Source of the DNA: an uncultured Phycisphaerales bacterium
Lineage (GTDB): Bacteria; Planctomycetota; Phycisphaerae; Phycisphaerales; UBA1924
Direction of reading: 5' to 3'
DNA: 64,000 bases
Assembly (NCBI GenBank): GCA_937871915.1
Contig: CALMPG010000016.1
Location: 1-64,000 of the forward strand
The translations under genes were made by a program, and so were the position numbers. How positions within the stretch are numbered: the first letter of the stretch is position 1; each line of letters opens with the position of its first letter. The notes under the pieces were generated by a model. That model was given only the letters and a program-made list of their open reading frames with translations. It did no database searches and had not been told where the DNA came from. Of the stretch, positions 53,369 to 60,467 are shown piece by piece.

Positions 53369-55048
53369 TCACAGTTCCCCCCAGCCGTCGCGGGCGTCCC
53401 TTTGTGCGCCACCGTCGCCATTGTGCGCCAACCCCTCGGGCTTGGCGTCCTTTGGCGGGGTTGGCGCACTATGGGGCATGTACCACATCCACCGGCCAGC
53501 CGATCCGTACCCCTCCCGCGTCGCCTTGACGCCCAGATCGGCCTTCGCCCGGTCCAACGTCCGGGGCTTGATCCCGTCCGCGCCGGCCCGTTCCTTCACG
53601 TCCGCCGCCGGTTGCGGGCCGGGGCTTAGCACATCCCGCAACCACTCCCGGGCCTCGTCGCGTGTACCGTCGCCGCCGCGCCCGGCCATCGCCGCCAACA
53701 CACCGTCGGCGTTCAGGTCCACCGGGCCGGATTCCCACGTCAACCGCGCTGGGTCGCCGTCGATCCGAAACGCCAGCCCCGCCGGCTTGCGGGCAATGTT
53801 CACCTTCCCCGGCAACAGCAGCCGCCGGTCCTCATCCTCGGGATCGCGCATCAGGTGAAGCACCGCCCGGGCCAATCCCGTGAACGCCCGCGACCCCAGG
53901 ATCAGGTCGTCGGCATGACCGGCGTTGCTCTTGTTGTGGTGCGCCACCACCAGCACCGCGATCCCATACCGCTCGGCCAGCATGGCGATCGGGGCCAGCA
54001 CCGCCCGCACTTCGTTGTCCCGGTGGGCGTCTACCTTGCCGCCCAAGAAACTCCCGATCGGGTCGATGATGCACAGTCGGGGCGTTTGCAGCCCCTTCAA
54101 TGCGGTTTCCAGCGCGGCCATATCCGCCAGCGTGAACATGGTCTGCCCGGTCTTGCCATTGAGCGCCACCCGATGCACCGCTCGGAGCAGGTGAACCCGC
54201 TCCACGTCCGCGCCGTGGGCGTCTAGGCGCGGCCGCAGCGTGGTTTCGGGATCATCCTCCCCGGACACCAGCAGCACGTCCCCGGCCTCGCAGGGCGTCC
54301 CGTCGGGCCATGCTCGCCCCGTAGACACCCGCGCCGCCCAATCCGCCGTGGCGAAACTCTTGCCGTCGCCGGGCCGACCGGCCAACACCGTGACGCACCG
54401 CCGGGGAATGCGCCCCCGCCACAACCAATCGACCGGCTTGGCCTCCACGTCGGCCATCCGCACCACGATCGGCGCGCCGTCTGTCAGGTCCGCCACCGGC
54501 GCGAACCGCTCGGCCTTCGCCACCAGTTCCCCGAACGCCCGGGCATCCGCGCCCGCGATCACCGCCGCCCGGGCATCCTTTGCCCCGTCGGGTGGTTCGA
54601 TGGTCCGCACCGACGCACACACCGACACCAGCGCGGCCGCAATCTTGGCCGCGCCACGCCGCCCGGCGTCGTCGGCATCCGCGACGATCACCACATGCCG
54701 CCCGGCCAGCAGCCCCGCCAGCAGTTCGCCGCAGTACCCCGCCATCGGCACGCCCACCGCGTCCAGACTCAGCGCCAGCAGCGCGGCAGTATCGCTCGCC
54801 CCTTCGCACAGGTACACCGGCGCGGCCTCTGTAGTGCCGGCGTAGGGGGCCAGCGGCCAAGGGAGGATCAGCCCGCGCTTCCCGCCCTTGGCGAAGTCCT
54901 TACCGCCATCGGCGTCCCGGTACGCTGTGCCGATCACCGCGCCCGTGGCATCGCGTTCAACGATTGCCCAGCGGTCGCCATCGGCCCGCGCGATCATCGC
55001 CCACGCCCAATCGGGCACGCCCGCAGGTGGTTGTAGGTGTTGGCTCAT
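53369..55048 (-). CDS. TOPRIM/AAA (RepA-like) primase-helicase protein
   Basis: A 559-residue protein. The N-terminal part has a TOPRIM-like domain (V-Y-L-C-E-G-A-S-D-T-A-A-L, V-V-I-V-A-D-A-D-D-A-G-R-R-G). The second part is an AAA_25/RepA-like ATPase: Walker A L-A-G-R-P-G-D-G-K-S-F-A-T-A, Walker B L-C-I-I-D-P-I-G-S-F-L-G, then H-H-N-K-S. A helical C-terminal region follows. It would prime or unwind the element's DNA. ATG 55048 overlaps the upstream stop as ATGA, so translation is coupled to the winged-helix gene. Confidence 0.82.
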   Translation of the reverse strand: MSQHLQPPAGVPDWAWAMIARADGDRWAIVERDATGAVIGTAYRDADGGKDFAKGGKRGLILPWPLAPYAGTTEAAPVYLCEGASDTAALLALSLDAVGVPMAGYCGELLAGLLAGRHVVIVADADDAGRRGAAKIAAALVSVCASVRTIEPPDGAKDARAAVIAGADARAFGELVAKAERFAPVADLTDGAPIVVRMADVEAKPVDWLWRGRIPRRCVTVLAGRPGDGKSFATADWAARVSTGRAWPDGTPCEAGDVLLVSGEDDPETTLRPRLDAHGADVERVHLLRAVHRVALNGKTGQTMFTLADMAALETALKGLQTPRLCIIDPIGSFLGGKVDAHRDNEVRAVLAPIAMLAERYGIAVLVVAHHNKSNAGHADDLILGSRAFTGLARAVLHLMRDPEDEDRRLLLPGKVNIARKPAGLAFRIDGDPARLTWESGPVDLNADGVLAAMAGRGGDGTRDEAREWLRDVLSPGPQPAADVKERAGADGIKPRTLDRAKADLGVKATREGYGSAGRWMWYMPHSAPTPPKDAKPEGLAHNGDGGAQRDARDGWGEL

Positions 55049-55500
55049 GCCCCACCCCCATCGCGTCGGGCGTCGTCCGTTGATTTCACCGTTGATTTCG
55101 GCGCGTGGTTGGGCGTCACCCACACCGCCGCCGGGCGTCCGCGTGGTGTTGGGCGTCGGCGTCCGCTATCGACGATCAGCCCCAGGGCGCGGAGTTCGCC
55201 GCGTCGCGGGGAGACCGATTGAGCGCGGATGCCCGTGGCGGTTTCAATGTCGGCGTCGGTCGCGCCGCACGCGGCCGCCTTCACGATCACCGCCAGCACG
55301 TCGGCCCGTTGCTTGGCCGCGTGGCCGGCGATCCGATCCGCCGCGACGCCGGATGTACCCGCCGGGGCGTTGTGGCGCGCCGGGGGTGTCAGAGGCAACC
55401 GGGCCAACGTAGAATCGGGTGAGTAGTTCGGATCGTTGACGCCAGCCCCGTTGTCCTGCCCAGGTCGCGGGGCCGCGTCGTCGAAGAGGGGCATGGTCAT
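55045..55500 (-). CDS. Winged-helix-like element protein
   Basis: A 151-residue protein. The first 50 residues are low complexity. Residues 60-130 contain a helix-turn-helix-like region: A-A-C-G-A-T-D-A-D-I-E-T-A-T-G-I, then R-R-G-E-L-R-A-L-G-L-I-V-D-S-G-R-R-R. This fits a DNA-binding winged helix resembling those in phage and plasmid replication regions. It is coupled on both sides: ATGA with the AlpA-like gene and ATGA with the primase-like gene. Confidence 0.65.
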   Translation of the reverse strand: MTMPLFDDAAPRPGQDNGAGVNDPNYSPDSTLARLPLTPPARHNAPAGTSGVAADRIAGHAAKQRADVLAVIVKAAACGATDADIETATGIRAQSVSPRRGELRALGLIVDSGRRRPTPRGRPAAVWVTPNHAPKSTVKSTDDARRDGGGA

Positions 55501-55715
55501 TGGTCCCCTCCCTTCGCCGCTTGCTCGGTCAACCACGCTTGCAGCAGGTGATAGGGGTACAGCACACAGCAGCCGACGCGAACGCAGGGGATCGGGCCGC
55601 GTGGGTGGGTGAGTTCCCACAACTTGCGTTGACCGATGCCCAGCGCCTTCGCCGCGTCTTTGGGGCGAAGGGACAGCGGGGGCGTCGGCGTCCGGGTGTT
55701 CGTATTACTTGCCAC
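55497..55715 (-). CDS. AlpA/excisionase-like DNA-binding protein
   Basis: A 72-residue protein: L-S-L-R-P-K-D-A-A-K-A-L-G-I-G-Q-R-K-L-W-E-L-T, then P-C-V-R-V-G-C-C-V-L-Y-P-Y-H-L-L. This is the MerR-like helix-turn-helix with a wing of the AlpA/Xis (HTH_17) class, used for excision or regulation of integrative elements. It starts at GTG 55715, 11 bp inside the next upstream gene's end, and overlaps the winged-helix gene downstream by ATGA. Confidence 0.75.
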   Translation of the reverse strand: MASNTNTRTPTPPLSLRPKDAAKALGIGQRKLWELTHPRGPIPCVRVGCCVLYPYHLLQAWLTEQAAKGGDQ

Positions 55716-55923
55716 GCGCCACCCCCTTCGGTTGCGTGGGCGATTCGCGTAGCCGATCGAACACCATCCGCTCCACTACTTCGGGATCGAACAGCAGCGC
55801 ACTACCCGCGCGAAGGTGCGGGATGCGTCCCGCTTCGGCTTCGGCCCGCAGCCACGTCGCCGGAACGCGCAACCGGCGGGCCATCGCTCCCAGGTACAAC
55901 GGTTTCTTGTTTTCTTCAATCAT
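55705..55923 (-). CDS. Small MerR-like/HTH_17 DNA-binding protein
   Basis: A 72-residue protein: L-Y-L-G-A-M-A-R-R-L-R-V-P-A-T-W-L-R-A-E, then I-P-H-L-R-A-G-S-A-L-L-F-D-P-E-V-V-E-R. It has the same HTH_17 shape as the AlpA-like protein next to it (12% or so alike by eye, not aligned). Two adjacent excisionase-class proteins are common in satellites. ATG 55923 is the natural start; TTG 55929 is possible. Confidence 0.7.
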   Translation of the reverse strand: MIEENKKPLYLGAMARRLRVPATWLRAEAEAGRIPHLRAGSALLFDPEVVERMVFDRLRESPTQPKGVARGK

Positions 55924-55984
55924 GCCCAAACGAAAGCGCGCGGACGTTTCATCCGTGGGTATTCTGCGCGGCAGTAGTGGGGCA

Positions 55985-56950
55985 TTAGCGGGGCGTTGGC
56001 GCGGTCGTTCGCTTCAGTGCTTCCGCGCCAGCCGGGAGGATCGCCACGCCCTGTCGGCCATCCTTCGGATAGTCCACCAGCGCGGGCGTTCGATCGGCCA
56101 ACTTGCGCAGCCGCTTTGCCACCGCCTTCCGGTCTTGTGGTCCCTTCGCTGGCAGCACGTCAGACACCTTGCGCCGCAAACTCGGGTTTCGATTGAGAAA
56201 CGCCAGTAGGGCCGCGTCGTATTCGTCGATCGCCTCAGCACCAGCGGGAAGGGCCGGGGGCTTCGGATCATCGCCGTCACCCCTTGCAGCCCCATTCGCT
56301 CGCGGAACGACTCGGGCCTCCGTGTACGATTCGTTCCGGACGCCGCACAACTGCCGCTCCCGCGCGTTCATCCAACTTTCGGCCCACTCGATCGCGCCGG
56401 TTCGCTTGTGTCGATCGAAGGGGATGCCAGTATCGGCGAATCCGTCTAGCAGGTCGTGAAGTTGAATCCACCCCGCTTCACCGCACGCCGTCAGAATCAC
56501 TTTCGACCAGTTATCCGGCTCATCATCCCATGCCCCGCCCGGATCGCCTTCGCGGGCTTCGCTCAACGTCGCCACGATGTAATCGACTTTGCCAAGGTGC
56601 GGGCGCAGTCCCGCCGCGTGCGCCTCTGTGCGAATATCGATCAACAGGGATTGCCACTCTGCCGGTGTGAACGTCCCGCCATCCATCAGCCGCCGCCGAA
56701 ACGCCGCCAAGTGTCGCCACAGCGGATCACTCGTCGCGCGAATGTCGGTAGTAACGTGAAAGTCGGGCCGCTCGATTGTGCCTTGAATCGTGACCGGCGA
56801 ATGTCTCGCCTTCATGCGCTCCACGATCGCCGTCCGTTGCTCGGGGGAGTACGGGCCGGTGACTTTGTATTCGGGGCTTGGCTTCGCGTGGGGCTTGCGG
56901 GCTTTGGATGTAGTGCGCTTGCGCGATTTCTTCGCGGGCTTCCGTGCCAT
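55985..56950 (-). CDS. Hypothetical element protein
   Basis: A 321-residue protein. The first 30 residues are Lys/Arg-rich (K-K-S-R-K-R-T-T-S-K-A-R-K), followed by a mixed domain (F-H-V-T-T-D-I-R, F-T-P-A-E-W-Q-S-L, H-D-L-L-D-G-F) and a C-terminal winged-helix-like region (L-L-A-F-L-N-R-N-P-S-L-R-R-K-V-S-D-V-L and A-V-A-K-R-L-R-K-L). The ends suggest nucleic-acid binding. No family is recognised. It is 61 bp upstream of the HTH_17 gene. Confidence 0.6.
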   Translation of the reverse strand: MARKPAKKSRKRTTSKARKPHAKPSPEYKVTGPYSPEQRTAIVERMKARHSPVTIQGTIERPDFHVTTDIRATSDPLWRHLAAFRRRLMDGGTFTPAEWQSLLIDIRTEAHAAGLRPHLGKVDYIVATLSEAREGDPGGAWDDEPDNWSKVILTACGEAGWIQLHDLLDGFADTGIPFDRHKRTGAIEWAESWMNARERQLCGVRNESYTEARVVPRANGAARGDGDDPKPPALPAGAEAIDEYDAALLAFLNRNPSLRRKVSDVLPAKGPQDRKAVAKRLRKLADRTPALVDYPKDGRQGVAILPAGAEALKRTTAPTPR

Positions 56951-57062
56951 TGGTTCACTCGCCTTTCTCGGGCCGGTCGGGCGGGGTCTTGGGGCGAGTG
57001 AGCGCCAAGACCCCAGCCCGATCCGTTCATCGGGGGATCAATCCCGATGCCCGTTTCCGTGA

Positions 57063-57698
57063 TTATTCGCCGTCCGCGTATGCGATGCCCGCACACTTCC
57101 GACACCGGACGCCAGCCCGCACGGGGTACAGGTGCGCCCGCCGACACTTGCAGCGGGGACACACCAGCCACAACTTCACCCGCCGGAACCGATCGGGCAT
57201 CGCCACCACTTCCACCGCGTCCGTTCGCTCCCAGCCCTCGCCCTTCGCGTCGATCGTCAGCCCCGCCACCGCCAGCGGGTTCCCGCCCTCGCCCTCCCAG
57301 CGGGCTTGTATCGCCGCCGCGTCGATCCTGTTGGGGAAGTCCGACACCCGCAACCGTTCGCGCGGCCGCCCCGTGGTCTGGCCGGTCGGTTCGCCCGCGA
57401 GCGTGTACCGGAACGCCCGCAGGTCGTCCCGATCCATCGCCAGCAGGGATCGCGCCCACCCGATCGCCGCCCGCGCGTGTTGGGTGGGCGATGCAAACCC
57501 CGCCGCCTCATGCTCATCGAACGCGCGGCCGACACGCTCCGCCAGCGTGCGCCGGTCGGGGTCGGGCAGATCATCCAGCCACCCGCGCCGGATCGCCGTC
57601 ACCAGCAGCCGACAGTCCCCGCGAAAGTGCCGCGCCTCCGCGAACAGGGTGTCAAACTTCGGGCTCACTAGTGCTTCATGGTCCGCCGCGTCGGTCAT
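57063..57698 (-). CDS. Hypothetical element protein with C-terminal zinc ribbon
   Basis: A 211-residue protein. The N-terminal 120 residues are helical (F-D-T-L-F-A-E-A-R-H-F-R-G-D-C-R-L-L-V). The end has C-P-R-C-K-C-R-R-A-H and C-R-K-C-A-G-I, a four-Cys zinc knuckle. It is probably nucleic-acid binding. ATG 57698 is preferred; the frame start at 57797 is opposite the small membrane gene. No family is recognised. Confidence 0.6.
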   Translation of the reverse strand: MTDAADHEALVSPKFDTLFAEARHFRGDCRLLVTAIRRGWLDDLPDPDRRTLAERVGRAFDEHEAAGFASPTQHARAAIGWARSLLAMDRDDLRAFRYTLAGEPTGQTTGRPRERLRVSDFPNRIDAAAIQARWEGEGGNPLAVAGLTIDAKGEGWERTDAVEVVAMPDRFRRVKLWLVCPRCKCRRAHLYPVRAGVRCRKCAGIAYADGE

Positions 57699-57753
57699 TG
57701 GATTCGCTCCACTGGGGCTTGCGTCGCAACGGGTGTCGCGGTAAGGTGTGTTG

Positions 57754-57957
57754 ATGCCGACTCCCAATCGTCGCCCCAAGAATCCGCTTCGCATCATGGC
57801 GTGGATCGCGCTGGTTTGGGGCGTTTGTATGCCAGTCTCTGACGTGGTCTACAGGCTCTTGGGGTATGGCGAGGGCTATTCCTCCACGCGAGTAACGCAA
57901 ACACTGATCATCTTGAGCGTGGGGCTCATCGGGCTCATGTTGACCAGCCGGAAGTAA
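57754..57957 (+). CDS. Small two-helix membrane protein
   Basis: A 67-residue protein: a basic start (M-P-T-P-N-R-R-P-K-N-P-L), then a helix (I-M-A-W-I-A-L-V-W-G-V-C-M) and a second (L-I-I-L-S-V-G-L-I-G-L-M-L). It stands opposite the element's main strand, like the zinc-ribbon gene at 52896. Possible membrane cargo of the element. No family is recognised. Confidence 0.45.
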   Translation: MPTPNRRPKNPLRIMAWIALVWGVCMPVSDVVYRLLGYGEGYSSTRVTQTLIILSVGLIGLMLTSRK

Positions 57958-58031
57958 CCGGCTCGGCTCGGCGAAACACCGGGCCATGCGGCATGGTCCA
58001 TAGACTTGTGTGGGTGTTTGGGGTCGGGGAT

Positions 58032-58235
58032 TCAGGAAACCACCGCCGGGGGGTTTGGGGGTCCATCGACAGACTTGGCCGGGATCAGGGGAGGGATCGC
58101 CGTGCGCCGCCGCTCCGCCTCCGCCAGCCGCGCCGCCCGGTACCCCGCCCGTTGAACGTGGCGGGGCTTGCGGGCCAGCAGCCGGGCCACCCGCGCCAGC
58201 ACTTCGGGCGGGATGATCCAAGGGGGCCGGTTCAC
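58032..58235 (-). CDS. Small helical element protein
   Basis: A 67-residue protein: P-P-W-I-I-P-P-E-V-L-A-R-V-A-R-L-L-A-R, then R-R-T-A-I-P-P-L-I-P-A-K. Similar short proteins occur in planctomycete integrated elements; their role is unknown. GTG 58235 overlaps the stop of the upstream gene as GTGA. The region 57958-58031 is the gap to the next small gene. Confidence 0.5.
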   Translation of the reverse strand: MNRPPWIIPPEVLARVARLLARKPRHVQRAGYRAARLAEAERRRTAIPPLIPAKSVDGPPNPPAVVS

Positions 58236-58462
58236 TTGCCGGCTCCCGCCGCCTTCACCAGCGCCAGCACGCCCGCCCGGATCGCCGGGGGCAGGTCGGG
58301 CCACGCCGCGACCACCGCCGCCAACTCGGGATCGGTGGGCTTCGCCGGGGGCGTCGGGGGGCCAAAACCACCCCCTTTGTTGCCGGATTTGCTGCCGCCC
58401 GATTCAGAAACCCCCGCGTTTCCCGAAGGAAACCGCAAGTGTTCGAGTCCTTCGGGGGGCAC
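58232..58462 (-). CDS. Small element protein at the right end
   Basis: A 76-residue protein that probably leads the main minus-strand series. The C-terminal 35 residues, D-P-E-L-A-A-V-V-A-A-W-P-D-L-P-P-A-I-R-A, then G-V-L-A-L-V-K-A-A, form a repeatable motif in planctomycete integrated elements, often near integrase. The first 20 residues (P-P-E-G-L-E-H) come from a sequence resembling a tRNA 3' end and may not be translated. GTGA overlap with the next gene. Confidence 0.5.
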   Translation of the reverse strand: MPPEGLEHLRFPSGNAGVSESGGSKSGNKGGGFGPPTPPAKPTDPELAAVVAAWPDLPPAIRAGVLALVKAAGAGK

Positions 58463-58464
58463 TT
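58436..58464. other. tRNA-like sequence near the element's right end
   Basis: GTTCGAGTCC at 58441-58450 resembles the T arm of tRNA-Phe (GTTCAAGTCC), and A73 would fall the same distance downstream. The following bases (TTCGGGGGGCA) do not match the tRNA-Phe acceptor CCTGCCCA, so no exact att repeat is visible. Weak support for the right end. Confidence 0.3.
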
Positions 58465-58474
58465 TTTCGACGAG

Positions 58475-58499
58475 AGCCCCGGCGTGCCGGGGCTTTTTT
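58475..58499 (+). terminator. Intrinsic terminator near the element's right edge
   Basis: AGCCCCGGC pairs with GCCGGGGCT over a 2-nt turn, and TTTTTT follows. Nothing plus-strand lies just upstream except the element's right end; it may be the terminator of tRNA-Phe displaced by the insertion. Confidence 0.7.
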
Positions 58500-59080
58500 C
58501 AATTGGCCTCCTGGACGTAGGGCGCCTTCAGGAGGGCGAGCACCTGGGTGTGGAGCGTTTGGGCGCGTTTGGAGAGTTGGCCCAGAGCGAGCCTGCGGTT
58601 GTCGCGGGGGTCGTGGTCGGCGAGGGACGCGGCGAGGTGGGTGATGTAGTTCAGGGCCTCGTGCTGGGTGAGGAGGAGGCGGAACTCGAGGTCTTTTCCG
58701 CCGTGGAAGAGGATCTGGTTGGAGGTGGCGCCGGCGATGGCGCGGCGGGTGGCGGCCTCGACTTCGGGCAGACCTTGGTGGTCGAGCGCGATCGCGGGCT
58801 CTTCGCGGGCGAGAGTCTCGAGCGTGGACTTGGCGTCGCGGGAGAACTGGCCGATCGACTTGATGAGGCGCGCGACGGGTGGGGCGGGGCTCTTGAGGAT
58901 GAGCACCTTGTCGATGTCGCACTCTTCGGAGATCGTGGAGTAGAGCAGGGCGTAGCCGTGGTTGCGCGCGGTGGTCTGGGCGTCGGCGGCCGGTCCGGGG
59001 GTGGAGTGGGCCGCGCTCCGACAGGCCGCGAGGAAGAGGGCGGGGGCGAGGGTGAGGACGATGAGGGCGCGGTGGAGCAT
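58499..59080 (-). CDS. Lipoprotein of unknown function
   Basis: A 193-residue protein with a lipoprotein signal (L-I-V-L-T-L-A-P-A-L-F-L-A-A-C-R-S). The body is helical and has A-L-L-Y-S-T-I-S-E-E-C-D-I-D-K and L-E-F-R-L-L-L-T-Q-H-E-A-L-N-Y. No family is recognised. It lies outside the element's right terminator, so it is probably chromosomal. The promoter side (59081-59250) contains the poly-G tracts. Confidence 0.65.
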   Translation of the reverse strand: MLHRALIVLTLAPALFLAACRSAAHSTPGPAADAQTTARNHGYALLYSTISEECDIDKVLILKSPAPPVARLIKSIGQFSRDAKSTLETLAREEPAIALDHQGLPEVEAATRRAIAGATSNQILFHGGKDLEFRLLLTQHEALNYITHLAASLADHDPRDNRRLALGQLSKRAQTLHTQVLALLKAPYVQEAN

Positions 59081-59198
59081 GCTGCGGGAGGCTACGCCGC
59101 GCGAGGTCGGCGCCCTCGGCGCGGCCGATGAGGTTGGGGCGGGGAGGGCGGCCGCGGGCGAGTGCTTGACGGACCTGTGGCGATTGGGCTGGTGCGGC

Positions 59199-59234
59199 GG
59201 GGGGGGGGGGGGGCGGGGGCGGGGGGGGGGGGGG
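59199..59234. repeat. Poly-G tract (G15, C, G5, C, G14)
   Basis: An almost pure G stretch of 36 bases upstream of the lipoprotein start. It can form G-quadruplex structures and is prone to length change; it may also be a sequencing or assembly problem. Confidence 0.9.
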
Positions 59235-59303
59235 ACTATGGGCGCGGGGGGTTGTGGCGGGGGTCCTCCCCCGCCCGGGAGCCCCGCGGGACAGCCCTAC
59301 CCT

Positions 59304-59360
59304 GGCCTTTGAGCAGGCCAAGAGAGTGGCACTTTGCTGTGCGACCGAAGGTACGCCCAA
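59304..59360. repeat. Direct repeat, left flank of the restriction-modification pair
   Basis: GGCCTTTGAGCAGGCCAAGA, then GAGTGGCAC: about 26 of 29 bases match the copy at 61775-61832. The first 16 bases also form a GGCCT/AGGCC inverted pair. The remaining 59081-59411 interval shows poly-G and this repeat only. Confidence 0.65.
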
Positions 59361-59411
59361 CTTCTCACGGATCGTCGCGTCCTACCCCAATGCAACCCGC
59401 CTTCGTGAGGG

Positions 59412-60467
59412 TCACACGCCGGGGAGCACATCCCCGGCATCGTCAGGCACTTCGTCCCCATCCTCCGCAAGCCCGTCGGGTTGGCGCTGAATCACGAGCC
59501 GCTCTCCGCCCACGGAGACGATGATCGTCCCGTCTTTCATGGCGAGAGAGAGTTCCGGGAGCGCGTCTGATGCCTCCGCGAGCAGGGCTTCAATCGGACC
59601 ACGGACATACGTTTCAAGGAACCGGGCCATCGTCGGCCCCGCGAGTCCGTCGAGGTGTTCCCAAGCCTTCGCACCCGTGTATGCTTCTCCATCCTCCGCG
59701 AGAAACACCTTCGTCAACTCGGCGAGTTTGGGGTTCGGCGTCGGGTCCAGTACCACGAGAACGGGTACGAACCCGGAAAGCCGACACTCACGCGGAAACT
59801 GGAGTTCCTCGCCCCATCGACCCTGCCCCGACGCGGCAATCGTCACGCGCATTTTGAACTCGTACGCCCGGCGCTCGCGGATGCAATCGACTTGACGGCC
59901 CTTGTTCCCGTCGCCTTCGCGCTTGATCGGGCTTTGCTTCGCGCTGATCGGCGCGCCGCCAATCGCGTAGGCGATGATCGGCTCGAAGAGGTAGCCCGTC
60001 TCTTGCGCGGCTCGGTTGTCAATGTCATACAGCCACTTCCGCCAGAAGAGGAGCGCGCCCAGTGCTCGCGGCGTGAGAGAACCGAACTGGAGGAGTCCGC
60101 GCGGTCCCACTTGGTCGATCGTGGGGATCGGTTGTGAACGGAGGATACGCTGATACTTCAAACGGCGCTTGTGGAGGTTTGCAAGGCAAGCGAAGTAGGT
60201 ATCCGCGTTGCGGTCAAGGTTGAAGAGACGTTCCGCGAGGGGCTCAAACCTCACGCCCGAGAGCGTAAGGCGCTCAATGTCGGCGGTGGAGAAGAAACCG
60301 GGGACGGGGTGCGGGACTTCGGGGAACTCTGCGCCCAAGTCCAGATCGGAGACGATGACCGCCACCAGATACGCGCACACCTCATCGGAGAGAACATGGC
60401 CCTCTGCGCCGGACCCGAGTACGCGTGCCTTCTCAATCAAGGATCGTTGCGATTGACTCAGCTCCAT
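59412..60467 (-). CDS. Type II restriction endonuclease (ApaLI-like)
   Basis: A 351-residue protein. The region Y-L-F-E-P-I-I-A-Y-A-I-G-G and K-R-R-L-K-Y-Q-R-I-L matches what I recall of ApaLI-family enzymes. G-R-Q-V-D-C then A-Y-E-F-K-M-R-V-T fits a PD-(D/E)XK site, followed by S-G-Q-G-R-W-G-E-E-L. ApaLI cleaves GTGCAC; whether this one does is inference. GTGCAC is common in the window, so protection must rest on methylation. ATG 60467 overlaps the methyltransferase end by 10 bp, coupling the pair. Confidence 0.75.
   Translation of the reverse strand: MELSQSQRSLIEKARVLGSGAEGHVLSDEVCAYLVAVIVSDLDLGAEFPEVPHPVPGFFSTADIERLTLSGVRFEPLAERLFNLDRNADTYFACLANLHKRRLKYQRILRSQPIPTIDQVGPRGLLQFGSLTPRALGALLFWRKWLYDIDNRAAQETGYLFEPIIAYAIGGAPISAKQSPIKREGDGNKGRQVDCIRERRAYEFKMRVTIAASGQGRWGEELQFPRECRLSGFVPVLVVLDPTPNPKLAELTKVFLAEDGEAYTGAKAWEHLDGLAGPTMARFLETYVRGPIEALLAEASDALPELSLAMKDGTIIVSVGGERLVIQRQPDGLAEDGDEVPDDAGDVLPGV

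Larger units (their letters stand above)
51021..58470. mobile_element. Integrative element at tRNA-Phe (about 7.4 kb)
   Basis: From the tRNA-Phe 3' end to about 58,470 the minus strand carries a compact set of genes: recombinase, XRE regulator, TubC-N-like protein, TOPRIM/AAA primase-like protein, three small winged or MerR/AlpA-like proteins, and unknown proteins. Several overlap by ATGA or GTGA. Only two small membrane proteins (52896 and 57754) read the other way. This is the layout of a replicating satellite or integrative plasmid rather than a full phage: no capsid, tail or portal gene is seen. The right end is not resolved. Confidence 0.7.

Noticed and set aside
58425-58464. A complete tRNA gene at the element's right end
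   Set aside because: Only a T-loop-like word is present; T stem and acceptor do not pair.
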